Below, one piece after another: positions 29,201 through 37,575 of a DNA stretch of 64,000 nucleotides. The position numbers were made by a program, and so were the translations under genes. This DNA is from Phyto melanocephala (taxonomy: Eukaryota > Arthropoda > Insecta > Diptera > Rhinophoridae), in the NCBI GenBank assembly GCA_941918925.1, contig OW799235.1, positions 40,942,701 to 41,006,700 of the forward strand, given 5' to 3'. Positions within the stretch are counted from its first letter, which is position 1. Every line of letters starts with the position of its first letter. The notes under the pieces were generated by a model. The model was not told where the DNA came from. It saw only the letters and a program-made list of their open reading frames with translations, and searched no databases.

Positions 29201-30850
29201 TAAAATATTTTTTTAAAAAATAATCATTTTTCATGCTATTACTGTATATATGAAAACTTCTATAACTCACTCGATAATAAAGCGTTTCCAAAACTTGTAC
29301 TACATATTTTAATTTTATTTATTTATTTATTTTTTTTTTGTTATTTTTGATTTTCTATCACCCTATGTAATTTTTTAATTTGGATGTGCGTTGGTAAACA
29401 AACTAGTTTTTAACTGCAAATTAAAAAAAAAATTATCAAGACTTTTGCTGGCTTTTAAAAAAATCTAAAGATACAATCTCCTGAAAAACAGTTACACGGC
29501 TTTCAGACTAGGCAAGTCACTTGCGCAAGTGTTGTGTTTATAGGCAAAAGGGGTAAGGTCGGGTTAAGAGGAAGAAACTTGCTCATTTTTGAGTACACAC
29601 TTGCCTGTACTCGGCATGTACGAGCAAGTTTTTGTTGAGAAACCAAAAACAAAAGAGTAATAAAAACAAACAAGAGTGCTATATTCGGCCATGCCGAATC
29701 TTATATACCCTTCACAACGTGTTGTCATGCAACAACAATTGTTTATGTCACCATTTATCTCTTATGAAATACGTACATACAAAACATACATATATAAAAA
29801 CATCCCATTGTAATATTATACATTAAGTTTACTTATGTGCTTAAAAAAAATAAATTAAAAGAAAAATTAAAAATAAAACAATAAAAATTTGAATAAAATA
29901 TAAAATAAAAAAAATTTTTTGGCTCACTCTAACCAGTATACCACGTTTGTATGTATGTGTAGATAATTGATAATTGTAGAAATTTCAAACGGAATGACAG
30001 ACCTATATATACCCTTTTCACTGTGTGAAGAGTATAATAAGTAAAAGAGAACGAAACTTGGGCAAGTCAGTTGCTGAGTCTGAACATGAAAGCAAGTTCA
30101 AAGAAAAATAAAAGAAAATAAAAAACTAACTTGAGCAAGTGACTTGCCTAGTCAGAGAGGGGTGTTACATACCTAGTGTTTTTATTTGTTTTTTATTGCA
30201 TACCCATGTACCTATATAAACGTATTCCTATGCGAATTAACTTGAACATTGATTGATGGTATTTTTTTTATATATATATATAAAAAACACCTTTTTTAAA
30301 AATATATTTTTGGTGTTTGAATTTATTTTGAACGAGGCTGTACATTTATATTTCTATAACATACCTGAACTTTATCCTGAGGTAAAAATTGACAAAGGTT
30401 ACTTATTTGAATGTTATACTTCGAAACGATTTCTAAAAACTTCTTTTTAGATAGTAGTTGGGAATTTACATAAAATTGAGACTTGTTATGAATATCGAAA
30501 GTACGCTGAAATATTGTTGTTTTGATGTCCACAGTGTTATCGCTATCGTATACTTCAATGGAAACTTTAGCCGATTCACAACCATTTTTCACATAATCAC
30601 TAATAGAATTCGATCGAGCTAATAATATAGGTTCACCACCTAAGCTGAGAACTATGGCTGATACCAATGTTGATTTTCCCGTTCCATTTGGACCAATTAT
30701 AACATTTAAATATTCCGATGGGTTGAACACACACTCACTATAAGTACTAAAAGAAATTTCAAATATTAATCAATGGGTTGCATTTATTAATTTATATATT
30801 TACACAAAATTTTTACAGCAAACGGACTTGATTTTCCCAATTCTTGACAT
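11044..30850 (-). CDS. SMC5: SMC5, structural maintenance of chromosomes 5, exons 1-11 (3' end outside window)
   Basis: ATPase of the SMC5/6 complex, which acts in DNA repair and resolution of recombination intermediates on chromatin. My exon join on the minus strand: 30850-30804, 30746-30365, 24637-24459, 24401-24155, 19691-19593, 19539-19255, 19177-19076, 18975-18767, 13834-13671, 11442-11313, 11249-11044. All 10 introns are GT-AG and phases join without a shift, giving 683 codons. Residues 1-143 hold the head with Walker A GPNGTGKST and the SMC5 hallmark NLCQFLPQDKVQ. About 144-410 is coiled coil, about 411-575 the hinge, then the returning coiled coil. An in-frame TAG stands four codons before the ATG. 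The family is about 1000-1100 residues, so roughly the last third, with the Walker B and signature motifs, is missing here. Identity is firm; exact splice choices are predicted. Confidence 0.93.
11313..11442 (-). CDS. SMC5: SMC5 exon 10 (end of hinge)
   Basis: Reads GNMRYQLSISKYGNREKYLM then SHIKGKGFLSSKDD. Joins exon 9 in phase 1 and exon 11 in phase 2. Acceptor TGTAG, donor AG|GTATTT. Confidence 0.88.
12466..13040 (+). pseudogene. Tc1-like transposase relic in SMC5 intron 9
   Basis: Frame pieces give KGKIIAFQLEGVSFWEITQR then RSDKEVRNFVNRMYG and KFSERSKRKIV, the paired helix-turn-helix of Tc1 transposases. After a degraded middle, LIELKATVLDDWE with a following LKLI matches the Tc1 C-terminus. 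Several stops and shifts break it. Lies antisense to SMC5. Confidence 0.7.
13671..13834 (-). CDS. SMC5: SMC5 exon 9 (hinge)
   Basis: Reads RQFGFDAYLINLINGPPALL then GYLCSLYNLQNIPYS, matching the Y-G-F-x-x-Y-L ... Y-L-C pattern of SMC5 hinges. No ATG lies near its start, so it is missed by simple frame scans. Acceptor TTTTAG, donor G|GTAAAT. Confidence 0.92.
14020..14397 (+). repeat. Helitron-like family H1, 5'-truncated copy A
   Basis: Carries the H1 phrases GACACGCCTAC...ACGCCCAC, the subterminal ATTGGTGGTGG and the 3' end hairpin TTCGGCACAACCGAA followed by TACTCTTCCTTG. Lacks the mariner insert seen in copies B-D. Confidence 0.75.
14491..15017 (+). mobile_element. Pogo/Tigger-like MITE with TA duplication
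   Basis: Left end CAGTGCACTCGCGGTAACG and right end complement CAGTGTACTCGCGCTAACG form imperfect inverted repeats of about 25 bp, each next to a TA (14489-14490, 15018-15019). The 527 bp inside has no transposase. CAG ends with TA target sites fit pogo-type elements; the class is inferred from the ends. Confidence 0.75.
15300..15490 (-). repeat. H1 fragment, inverted
   Basis: Contains AAAGCGTTATATGGGAGGTG and GGGCGTGTCAC, the complement of the H1 body, without either terminus. Confidence 0.65.
15728..15990. repeat. Dispersed repeat shared with 25565-25810
   Basis: Both places share GACACTAG, CCGAGTGGAATG, TTTCGAAAC, then ACAACGAGTTAGA, AGCAACCCTTTT and TTATTATCTTTCAT in the same order. Class unknown; copies are strongly diverged. 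Confidence 0.55.
16049..16432. mobile_element. MITE family GGGCCAATTC, copy 1
   Basis: Perfect terminal inverted repeats GGGCCAATTCAAAGT / ACTTTGAATTGGCCC around 384 bp without a coding frame. Nearly identical to 20661-21043. GGGCC ends suggest a PIF/Harbinger-type MITE, but no clean 3 bp duplication is seen at this copy. Confidence 0.85.
16573..17020 (+). pseudogene. Mariner-like transposase relic in SMC5 intron 8
   Basis: Pieces in shifting frames read NEAHF*LNEYVGKQNSP, WADEQHKEYKELPLD, GYRTMLKYFVPPK, RSCDITHL and LKANINRVIYKIPKY. This is the order of the mariner catalytic core (first D block, linker, last D block, C-terminus). Multiple stops and shifts; dead. Confidence 0.75.
17050..18040. 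other. Intron stretch without recognised features
   Basis: AT-rich DNA inside SMC5 intron 8. I see no frame, inverted repeat or tandem array that stands out. Confidence 0.5.
18045..18475 (-). pseudogene. Second Tc1-like transposase relic in SMC5 intron 8
   Basis: Complement pieces read GYSMNEVDHQL, GRPRKPTARQIIQIIK, then SDKSKFNLFDFDVQ. This is the helix-turn-helix, the GRPRK hook and the first catalytic D block of a Tc1 transposase. The frame is broken repeatedly. It lies sense to SMC5 and about 0.3 kb downstream of exon 8. Confidence 0.7.
18767..18975 (-). CDS. SMC5: SMC5 exon 8 (hinge)
   Basis: Encodes LSVSNSDFAKFLENTISLRD then LLAFSCEK and LMVNIFHAPTPNES. Corresponds to the hinge segment where other SMC5 proteins have N/S-D-x-x-A-F and L-R-V-N. 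Ends with a split arginine codon; donor CG|GTAAGC. Confidence 0.92.
19076..19177 (-). CDS. SMC5: SMC5 exon 7 (hinge start)
   Basis: 34 codons reading FIKSKYPDVYEAIQWLD then LFEGRVYKPLVIE. The pattern Y-D-x-x-x-A-x-x-W-L with a following R-V-x-x-P is the entry into the SMC5 hinge. Donor GAG|GTACTT. Confidence 0.92.
19255..19539 (-). CDS. SMC5: SMC5 exon 6 (coiled coil up to hinge)
   Basis: 95 codons from KRKRERHERQNELV through a long coiled coil to LRHLENETEQKMQ. Phase 0 both ends; donor CAG|GTGAGC. Confidence 0.92.
19593..19691 (-). CDS. SMC5: SMC5 exon 5 (coiled coil)
   Basis: Exactly 33 codons, phase 0 at both ends, starting DRNLRDADASKSEIV and ending NEEKSKVE. Acceptor TTTTAG, donor GAG|GTATGT. 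Confidence 0.88.
19858..19979. mobile_element. Short palindromic MITE
   Basis: GTGCCGAATTACTGCA at the left is mirrored by TGCCGTAATTCGGCAC at the right, with further paired GATATC/ATCG inside, over 122 bp. Flanked by CAG on both sides, a possible 3 bp duplication. Sits about 170 bp upstream of SMC5 exon 5 within intron 4. Confidence 0.7.
20661..21043. mobile_element. MITE family GGGCCAATTC, copy 2
   Basis: 383 bp, same termini and interior as 16049-16432 with few differences, same orientation. ATT flanks both ends, a possible 3 bp duplication. Confidence 0.85.
21120..21384 (-). repeat. Helitron-like family H2, partial copy
   Basis: Complement of the H2 5' part: CACTGTGAAGGGTA at the outer end, then ACGGAATGACAAACCTATA and CCCTATTCATAAGCTTTC. 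Its hairpin end is missing. Confidence 0.7.
21571..22987 (+). mobile_element. Helitron-like family H1, full copy B
   Basis: Starts with a small palindrome TATACCCGCCACC ... GGTGGGGGTATA and ends with subterminal GGTGGTGGGTATA, hairpin TTCGACACAGCCGAA, then TATAGTGATCTTACTTG. Subterminal inverted repeats plus a 3' hairpin and no target duplication resemble DINE-1/Helitron-type repeats. No Rep/helicase frame. Lies in SMC5 intron 4 with an internally deleted mariner insert at 22684-22844. Confidence 0.75.
22684..22844. mobile_element. Mariner-type MITE inside H1 copy B, deleted form
   Basis: AAGGGTGGTTAAATTTTAAG at left and its near-complement at right, flanked by TA on both sides. Only 161 bp; the inner part present in copies C and D is absent. 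Confidence 0.75.
23222..23740 (-). repeat. Helitron-like family H2, long copy
   Basis: Complement of H2 from near its 3' part (ACCATTCATCTCATTAATAT) to its 5' end (CACTCACCGTGAAGGATATA). Located in SMC5 intron 4. Confidence 0.7.
23945..23989. repeat. 45 bp motif shared with 26575-26619
   Basis: GGTTACT..CCTTAAA.AGCAG followed by ATGAATGA.CTCACCCG occurs at both places with few changes. Too short to classify. Confidence 0.6.
24155..24401 (-). CDS. SMC5: SMC5 exon 4 (coiled coil)
   Basis: Encodes ELKVQLERYNARKDIEEK and a long charged heptad stretch ending KLKNEIEQK. The LERYNARK segment corresponds to the conserved E-R-(F/Y)-x-x-R-K of other SMC5 proteins. Acceptor TTTTCAG, donor AAG|GTAAG. 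Confidence 0.93.
24459..24637 (-). CDS. SMC5: SMC5 exon 3
   Basis: Starts DFAKIEPHEILQNTV in phase 0, continuing the KVQ|DF junction typical of SMC5, and enters the first coiled coil (FKKLKQLRNEQ, LVQKLEETKTRVEE). Acceptor TTATTAG, donor GTAAGC. Confidence 0.92.
24985..25540 (+). repeat. Decayed dispersed repeat (ACTAGCTGACCTGG type)
   Basis: Begins AACTAGCTGACCTGGTTAAC, the opening of a widespread insect dispersed repeat that also opens the element at 62882. Later phrases such as CAGAACCACTTGGCCGATTT and AATCGGTCTACCCGTTTCCG fit the same kind of repeat. Frames here are not genes. Confidence 0.55.
25565..25810. repeat. Dispersed repeat shared with 15728-15990
   Basis: Second copy of the diverged repeat described at 15728, abutting the decayed repeat to its left. 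Confidence 0.55.
25811..27170. other. Intron stretch without recognised features
   Basis: Part of SMC5 intron 2. Apart from the 45 bp motif at 26575-26619 I see only AT-rich unique-looking DNA. Confidence 0.5.
26575..26619. repeat. 45 bp motif, second copy
   Basis: Matches 23945-23989 with a handful of substitutions, in the same orientation. Confidence 0.6.
27590..27747 (+). repeat. 22 bp minisatellite, seven copies
   Basis: TAAAAGTGTAACAAATATTC plus AA repeats seven times without visible change, then breaks off. Lies inside the Tc1-like element. Perfect copies mean very recent expansion, or assembly-sensitive sequence. Confidence 0.92.
28140..28850 (-). pseudogene. Tc1-like transposase pseudogene
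   Basis: Complement pieces in order: FNSQNNPKTS, RMKFERDHIN, VLFSDETIFSLKGSDGL (first catalytic D), RRPKGQRFNPRY, NVLV*GYFSG, then after a deletion VLKCPAQLSVLNPIENLW (third catalytic residue E). The second D block is lost and several stops interrupt the frame, so it is inactive. Confidence 0.82.
29671..30037 (-). mobile_element. Helitron-like family H2, short complete copy
   Basis: Complement has both ends: 5' TATACTCTTCACACAGTG and 3' CGTTGTGAAGGGTATATAAG with hairpin TTCGGCATGGCCGAA and TATAGCACTCTTG. About 370 bp, so internally deleted relative to 36002-36803. In SMC5 intron 2. Confidence 0.75.
30365..30746 (-). CDS. SMC5: SMC5 exon 2 (Walker A head)
   Basis: Encodes 127 residues plus split codons: ECVFNPSEYLNVIIGPNGTG with Walker A, then LSLGGEP and the diagnostic NLCQFLPQDKVQ at the end. 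The acceptor TTTTAG is at 30747-30748 and the donor CAG|GTATGT ends the exon in phase 0. Confidence 0.95.
30804..30850 (-). CDS. SMC5: SMC5 exon 1
   Basis: Begins ATGTCAAGAATTGGG and encodes MSRIGKIKSVCCKNF plus two bases. The donor GT|GTAAAT joins to exon 2 to read KNFVTYSE, the expected N-terminal strand of the SMC5 head. Without this short exon the ATPase domain would lack its start. Confidence 0.88.
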
Positions 30851-31069
30851 AGTTTTAAACTATTTTGGCCAAATATATTTATGAACATATCAAACTGTTA
30901 ACCAAAACTTATTTGAAATGCGCCTTTTGTATTATTTACATTTAATTTAGGGCAGTGATGCCATCTCTAAGAGCGCAAGATGCAAGAAAAAAATTTTACA
31001 AAAAGCTGGATAATAGCGATTATCACATTTTAGTATAACAAATTTTCTTATATCTTTTTAAATTTTAGA
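30851..31069 (-). promoter_or_regulatory. SMC5 upstream region
   Basis: The 219 bp between the SMC5 ATG and the hAT element must hold the proximal promoter and 5' UTR if the gene has no upstream non-coding exon. I see no clear TATA or initiator. Confidence 0.4.
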
Positions 31070-31228
31070 CACAGAACTAGGGTTTGGGATTTCCCGGTCT
31101 TTTTATTTTCCCGGGAAACGGATATTAAAAAATCGTCTTCCCGGGAATTTCCGGGATTCCCGAAAATAATATTTCTTTTTAAAATAAATAATATTTGTTA
31201 ACTTTAATATCACGATTTGGTTAATAAT

Positions 31229-31600
31229 TCATTGTTTTAGTAGTAGTTTATTTTTCATTAGAGTCCTTATTGTGTCAGCATTACATCTTCCGGAAATATA
31301 AACTAAATCCAAATTATAAAAATAATTATTGCCATGTAAACAGATATTTAAATATCTTTTTTGGCCAACACTACTCCACTCGTCTAATACAAGAGCAAAC
31401 CTCAAATTGTCGCAAATTTGACTCGATATTGTTTTCACCATCGTATTTTTAACGGCGTTGTAATATTTTATTACAATGTTTCTAGCATCAGTTTCATATT
31501 TTGGTAACGTCATATTTTTACTGAAAAAACGTTGACGAATAAAAGAACCTTGTGTAATTGTTCGAATAGATATTCCATCGACTGCTGCTAATTTTGAAAC
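31229..31600 (-). pseudogene. hAT transposase core fragment
   Basis: Complement reads SKLAAVDGISIRTITQGSF, then LPKYETDARNIV, then LVLDEWSSVGQKRYLNICLH. The LDEW block is the hAT segment carrying the first catalytic aspartate. It stops after LMKNKLLLKQ; the second D, the E and the C-terminal dimerisation region are absent. Confidence 0.78.
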
Positions 31601-31827
31601 AATTTGTGGAATGTTTGGGTGTCTAAAAAACTTTTAATGGTGGAATTATTTTTTTTATTTGGTGCAGGTGTTAAACAATCGTTTTTAAATTTTATTTTGT
31701 GAACCAAAAGAAGGTGCCGTATGAGACCGCCCTTGAATATTAACCTTTTCGGGCAAATATTACATTGTGCTGCGTTGTCTACTTTTTGCAAATAGCTCCA
31801 AACTTCACACATTTTGCTTCTAAACAA
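31588..31827 (-). pseudogene. hAT transposase N-terminus, BED-type zinc finger
   Basis: Begins MFRSKMCEVWSYLQKVDN, with CNICPKRLIFKGG and LIRHLLLVH giving a C-x2-C ... H-x4-H BED finger for DNA binding. A frameshift near 31625 separates it from the core fragment, which starts in another frame. Confidence 0.78.
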
Positions 31828-32944
31828 AGTGAATTTTCAAAAGAAGTATTATTAGAAAAATTTAATCATAAATTAAAAAATTATACCTACAAATTCTGTG
31901 ACCACTTTTAATAACAATTTGTACATACGATTTAAAATGAACCACGGAAACTACTGCTGGTTTTACGGTTGTAATAGAAAACATGTATATACAAGAAAAC
32001 ATTTAATTTTGTATGTAATTTACTTGAAATTTATAAGCACTTATTAAAAATAATTCCAGAAAGTCTTTAACTTTGACGTGAAATATTTTTGACCGATGAT
32101 GTTTGCTTTTTTTTACATAGTCGTATTTGAGAAAAGTTGTAAATACTTAACAAACAAAAAACGCTAACAAATTTAAAACCTCACTTTTTATTCAAATATT
32201 CTTTAAATTTACCAAAACAGATAAGAAATTAAAAATAAAATCAAATATATTTCCTAATATACTACATATTTTTTATTTCCCGTTTTCCCGGGAATAAGAG
32301 CAAAATTTTCCCGGAAATATTAAGTGGTTCATTCCCGGGAATTCCCGGTTCTCAAACCCTACACAGAACTTAAATTTGACAATTTTTAACTCGTGTGCTT
32401 TTTGTTTGTTTATGTAAATGTATAAGTTCGAACAAAAAAAGCAAAAGGAATTTGCGAATGTAACATTTTCTGTACTTACTCTATATAGAGTATTCTCTAC
32501 ATATATATTCATTAGGTAATTGCAGTTGGAAGAAAATTTTTTGTGTATATGGGCTAATCCGAAAATTTTTAAACCAAAGACAGAATTTTAAAGTTGCCCA
32601 AAATCCAAATGTTTGTTAATGGAATAATAGGATACATATTCAAGCTCCAAAATATATAAGCAATACGGTTTTACAGTGGTTTGTTTGGCCTTGTCAGAGG
32701 TTAACCTTAACTAGGGTTGCCATTCGTACTGTTTTAAACAGTACATGTACTGTTTTTTGTAATGTGTACTGTTATATTCACAATACCTAAAACAGTACGA
32801 AAAAGTACTATTTTTTATATTTGTACTGTTTTTGTACTGTTTTTGGATATATGTACATGTATTGAATTTTGTAATTTTTTGAAGAATGAAATAGGAAAAA
32901 ATTGTATTGTGAAATGTGTACAAAAAAGGGATAAATATTTATAA

Positions 32945-33970
32945 TTTATTTTTGAATTAACTTTTTTTATTTTCTTTTATATAACTATACCACCTCTATT
33001 TGTGATATATAATTATTTATTGAATTTTAAAAATTATCAAATGTATTCATTTTAAAAATTCAATTGATTTTTTTTAGAATTTTTTTAACAATATTTCATT
33101 AATACTTTTGGATTACAATATATAACTTAAAAAATAAAAATTAAAAAATTAAATTAAAATTTAATTGACAAATTATCAATTTTAAAGTAAACTTTACTTT
33201 ATTGTTCATAAAAATTGTTATTGTCTTTAAAATAAACTTCAAAAAAATTATTAAAAGTAATATTATACTCGACTTTTTGTTGAGCCTAAATATTATTTTC
33301 TTAAATATTGTTAAATATTGATTTTAAGTTCAATAACAATTTCTATGCGTGATAGATTAAGTGCCATTATTACAAATTGTCTTTAGTTAAAGGTAGGATT
33401 TTGTCTGTTCGATAAATAGCTTTGCATTATTACATCTTCCATTTTTTTATTGTTATTATTATTAATTTTAATAATATTTAATGAATAAAAAAAATAAATT
33501 AAGGGTTTATAATGCAAAGCCATTTATCTGCCAAACAAAATTCTGCCTTTAGCTAACGGCAAGTTGTAATAATGGACCTAAGTCTACTTAAAAATTGATA
33601 ATTTGTCAATTACAATTGATATTTTTTAAGTTACAAATAGTATTCCAAAAGTATTAATGGAATATTATTGTAATTTAAAGAAACAAATCAATTGAATTTA
33701 CAAATTATAGATAATTTCAAAATTCAACTAGTAGTTTTTGAAATTCAATTACCAATTTCGAAATTCTATTTACTATTTTTTAAATATAATTAATAATTTT
33801 TGAAATACATTAGATCATTTTCAAAATAAAGTTTGAAAATATAGTGCATAGTTCTGAAATATAGTCAAAAATGTTAAAGCATTGGTAATTCGTTTATTCA
33901 AACTAATATCAATATTAAAATCGAAAAACGACGTTTTATTTGTGTTTTTGACCACGTTTTTACATGTTTT
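32945..33970. other. AT-rich interior of the candidate TIR element
   Basis: About 1 kb of very AT-rich DNA with no frame of note. Confidence 0.5.
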
Positions 33971-36001
33971 TATACCCGCCACCAAAAAAATGGTGGGGGT
34001 ATATTCATTTTGTCATTCCGTTTGTAACACATCGAAATATCCATTTTAGACCCCATAAAGTATATATATTCTGAATCGGGGTTTGATTTTATGACGATCT
34101 AGCTATGTCCGTCCGTCTGTCCGTCTGTTGAAAGCACGATAGAGGTCGCACCGAAAAAGCTAGGGGGCTCAAATTTTGCCAGAACATGTATTATAGACAA
34201 GGTTTGTTTGGTATTGAAAATGGGCTAAATCGGAATATTAGGAAGAGAGTTATAGCTCGAAAAGCAAGAGTAGGTCGAAAAAACCGCGTCCTTCGAACAT
34301 CGAATAAAATGGAATTGTGTCCAAACGCCTTAACGTAGGCTCATGAAACTTCGGATATATATTTCCTGGTGAAAAACAATATTTTTCCCCGAAAACTGTC
34401 TAAATCTATACATTAGGAGAGAAGTTATCGATCAAAATGTACGAAAATTTATACCGCACAGTGTATTTTTCGGTATATTTAAAAACAAAAACGTCATAAA
34501 AGCAACAAAATTGAATGTACGACTCTGAAATTTTGCACACTTTGCTTTTTGGTGACACGCTTTCTTGTAACGGTAAATCAATTTGCCACGCCCACTTTTA
34601 CGCCCACCTCCCATATAACTTTTTAACTAAAATTCATATAATTTCTCTATTAATAAAGATTTTGGAATAATAAAGGCCTCTATTGAAACACCTCAGTTGT
34701 ACTCATTCGCAAAAATAACTTTGACACGCCTACTATAACGCCCACTTTTCACGTTATCTACCGTTAATGAAATTTAAAAGCTCATAAAACCGCTAAAATG
34801 AGAGGTATGATGATAAATTTTAATACGTCTATCACCCTAGGCAATTTCATTACTATGCCAAAAAATTAATGTGCCACGCCCACTTTTACGCCCACCTCCC
34901 ATATAACGTTTTACCTAAAATTCATATAATTTCTCTATTAATAAAGATTTTGGAATAATAAAGGACTATATTGAAACACCTAAGTTGTACTTATTAGCAA
35001 AAACAACTTTGACACGACTACTATAACGCCCACTTTCACTTTTGAATTGTTTCCAGACGCATAAACGTAGTCATGAAACTTCGAATATATATTTATCGAG
35101 TCAAAAGAAAATCGCTTAAATCTATGAATTAGGAAAAGAGTTATAGATAAAAATTTACGAAAATTTATACCGCTCAGTGTATATTTCAAATTTAAAACGT
35201 AATAAAACTGACAAAACTATATGCACGATTCTGAAATTTTGCAAACATGGCTTTTTGTTCAAAGTCTTCGTTATAACGGAAAATAGATGTGCCACGCACA
35301 CTTTTTTCCTTAAATTTTTATAAAAATATATTAGTCATAGATATTGGCATTTATTCATCTTACACTGCACCATTTATTGTACTGTAGCTAAATATAAGAT
35401 AAAGATGATAAGATAGATGACTCTACTAGCAACTACTAGATGGCATGCTAACAACTTTTGCTTATGTTCTCCTGAAGTTATGCTCTATTAAAAATAGGAA
35501 TTTAGGGAAATTTTGACCTAAGTAAAAAAAAATTATCTCTAAACATTATAAACAATTTATTTTCATGTACTAATGGCTAACAAATTTTAAAATTATACAA
35601 AACTTATTTCGTTTGAAAATCTTTTAAAAGCAAAATGTTATAGAAGTTTAAAAATCAAAATCTTACTAATAAATTTCCCGTTTTAGAAAAATGCAGAGAA
35701 TGTATATTTTAAATCACCCTGTGGCCCTTAAAATTTAACCTTAAATTCACTTTCTTCCTCTTAAATTCATGTAAATTCTCTATTAATAAAGATTTTGGAA
35801 TACTAAAGAACTATATTGAAATATCTAAGTTATGTTTATTAGCAGAAACTTTATTGGCACGCGTATTTTAACGGCCACTTTCATTGAATAACTAAATTTA
35901 CGAAAACATTTTACTAGCATACCGAAGTTATAATGGGTGGTTTAATTTTAAGGGACTATGTTGATTTTGAATAACATTATTATGAAATTATTATCATTTA
36001 T

Positions 36002-36803
36002 TATACCCTTCACACAGTGAAAAAGGGTATATATAGGTTTGTCATTCCGTGTGAAATTTCTACAATTTTCATTTCCGACCCCATAAAGTATATATTTTCT
36101 GAAAGCTTATGAATAGGGGAGTCGATTAAGCTCTGTCAGTCTGTCCGTGTGTATGTTGAAATCAACTTTTTGAAGACCCCCGACATCGCTCGGACCCGGG
36201 TGAGGTATTAAAATATCAGAAATATTCGGGAGTAGATCGGTATTGAAAATCAGAAACATTGGTAAACAAACAACTGCGATATGAGCAAAAATCCACGACC
36301 ATCTCGATTTTTTTTTCACAAAAACAACATTACAACAACAACATACATACAAACGTGTATACTGGTTGAGAAAACGTGGCATCGAATCCCAGCTGAGCCA
36401 AAAAAATTTTTTTTTTAAATTTTTTTAAAAAATTTTTTTTTTATATATTTTTATTTTTTATTTAATATATTATTTGTATTTTTATTATTATTTTTTTTAA
36501 ATTTTTTTTTTAAATTTTTTTTTAATTTTTTTTTGTTTTATATATATTATATATATAATAATTTTTTAAAAATTTTTTTTTAATTTTTTTAAAAATTTTT
36601 TTTTTTAAATTTTTTTTTAAATATTTTTTTTTGTTTTTTTAACATACATACGAGAATTTATAATTTTACAATGGGATGTTTTTATATATGTATGTACGTA
36701 TTTCATATGGGATGAATGGTGACACAAACTACTGTTATTGCATGACTACACGTTGTGAAGGGTATATAAGATTCGGCACGGCCGAATATAGCACTTTTAC
36801 TTG
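36002..36803 (+). mobile_element. Helitron-like family H2, full copy
   Basis: Starts TATACCCTTCACACAGTG and ends CGTTGTGAAGGGTATATAAG, hairpin TTCGGCACGGCCGAA, then TATAGCACTTTTACTTG. Comparison with H1 copies B and D shows it inserted in a T-run without target duplication, as Helitrons do. No protein frame. Confidence 0.8.
36405..36645. repeat. Low-complexity T/A tract in H2 copy
   Basis: Runs of T broken by A triplets and TATATA over 240 bp, in the middle of the H2 copy; likely slippage-expanded. Confidence 0.85.
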
Positions 36804-37575
36804 TTTTTATAATGATAATATTTGTATGCTTCAATTATGTATGGAACAAAATATCGGCCAAATGGCCCCCCAACCTAGGCGGCACACTTCGATCCGATAG
36901 TCCATATTTTCAATGACACTGTTGATGCTCAATTGTTGGGCACGATGATGAGTCGAGGTTGCTTGCTCTTTTGCCACGTTATCGTGAAAAACAGCAAAGT
37001 TTCCCATTCAACGAACTAAGATGGCATTCACAGATGTTTTCACATTTCATACAGACCTGCTTTGCAGACATTTAAATATTTTTTACAATTCTCACGATTG
37101 TGGACGAATTCGAACGATTATGTTGACCAAAAGAATCACGTAGTGCACAAAATGCATTTTGATTTGAACGCCCATTTTTATAAAAATCTTTAATATTTCA
37201 AAGCGGTGCTCGATTGCGTATCTTTCCACGGTTCAAATTGAGTTAGTCTGAGATTGAGAAATGTCAAATGAAATACAAGAAAAAAGTTGAAGTTTATATG
37301 TGGTTCACCTTAAACATGGGCCCTTAAAAATTAACCACCCTCTACAAAGAAAGTGATACATATTTTATTATAAAGAGATTATTCTATAGCGATTAACATA
37401 ATAAAAAATATTGTGCTTTAAATGTACACAAAATTGGTGGTGGGTATAAAAGATTCGGTACAGCCGAATATAGTGCTCTTACTTGTTATGTTTCTTTTTA
37501 ACTTTTTTTTAAATAAAAATGTGATGTATTGAAGTAAAAGTTATGTTATCAAAATCAAAATGTACTGTTTTTTTA

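Larger units (their letters stand above)
27284..29406 (-). mobile_element. Degenerate Tc1-like element with long inverted ends
   Basis: 27284-27345 and 29349-29406 are inverted copies: CAACGCACAT, then ATTACATAGGGT(A/G)ATAGAAAAT. Between them is a broken Tc1 transposase on the minus strand. The motif GCGTTGGTAAAC also occurs outside the left repeat at 27222, so the true left boundary is uncertain. Lies in SMC5 intron 2. Confidence 0.7.
31078..32361 (-). mobile_element. hAT element with 8 bp target duplication
   Basis: Perfect 8 bp duplications CACAGAAC at 31070-31077 and 32362-32369. Ends TAGGGTTTGGGATTTCCCGG and complement TAGGGTTTGAGAACCGGG are inverted repeats. Inside are fragments of a hAT transposase on the minus strand but not its C-terminus, so the 1284 bp copy is internally deleted and non-autonomous. 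Confidence 0.9.
35933..37343 (-). mobile_element. Mariner-type insert in H1 copy C, split by H2
   Basis: Ends ATGGGTGGTTTAATTTTAAG and CCTTAAAAATTAACCACCC, TA on both sides. Complement of 37070-37265 still resembles a mariner N-terminus (ERYAIEHRF) but is broken. H2 at 36002-36803 sits within it. Confidence 0.7.
33971..37495 (+). mobile_element. Helitron-like family H1, copy C with nested inserts
   Basis: Same ends as copy B (TATACCCGCCACC palindrome; hairpin TTCGGTACAGCCGAA then TGCTCTTACTTG). The body includes repeated blocks with ACGCCCACCTCCCATATAAC and GACACGCCTACTATAACGCC. It carries the mariner-type insert at 35933-37343, itself broken by an H2 element. A 5'-part duplication of the body makes it longer than B. 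Confidence 0.78.
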
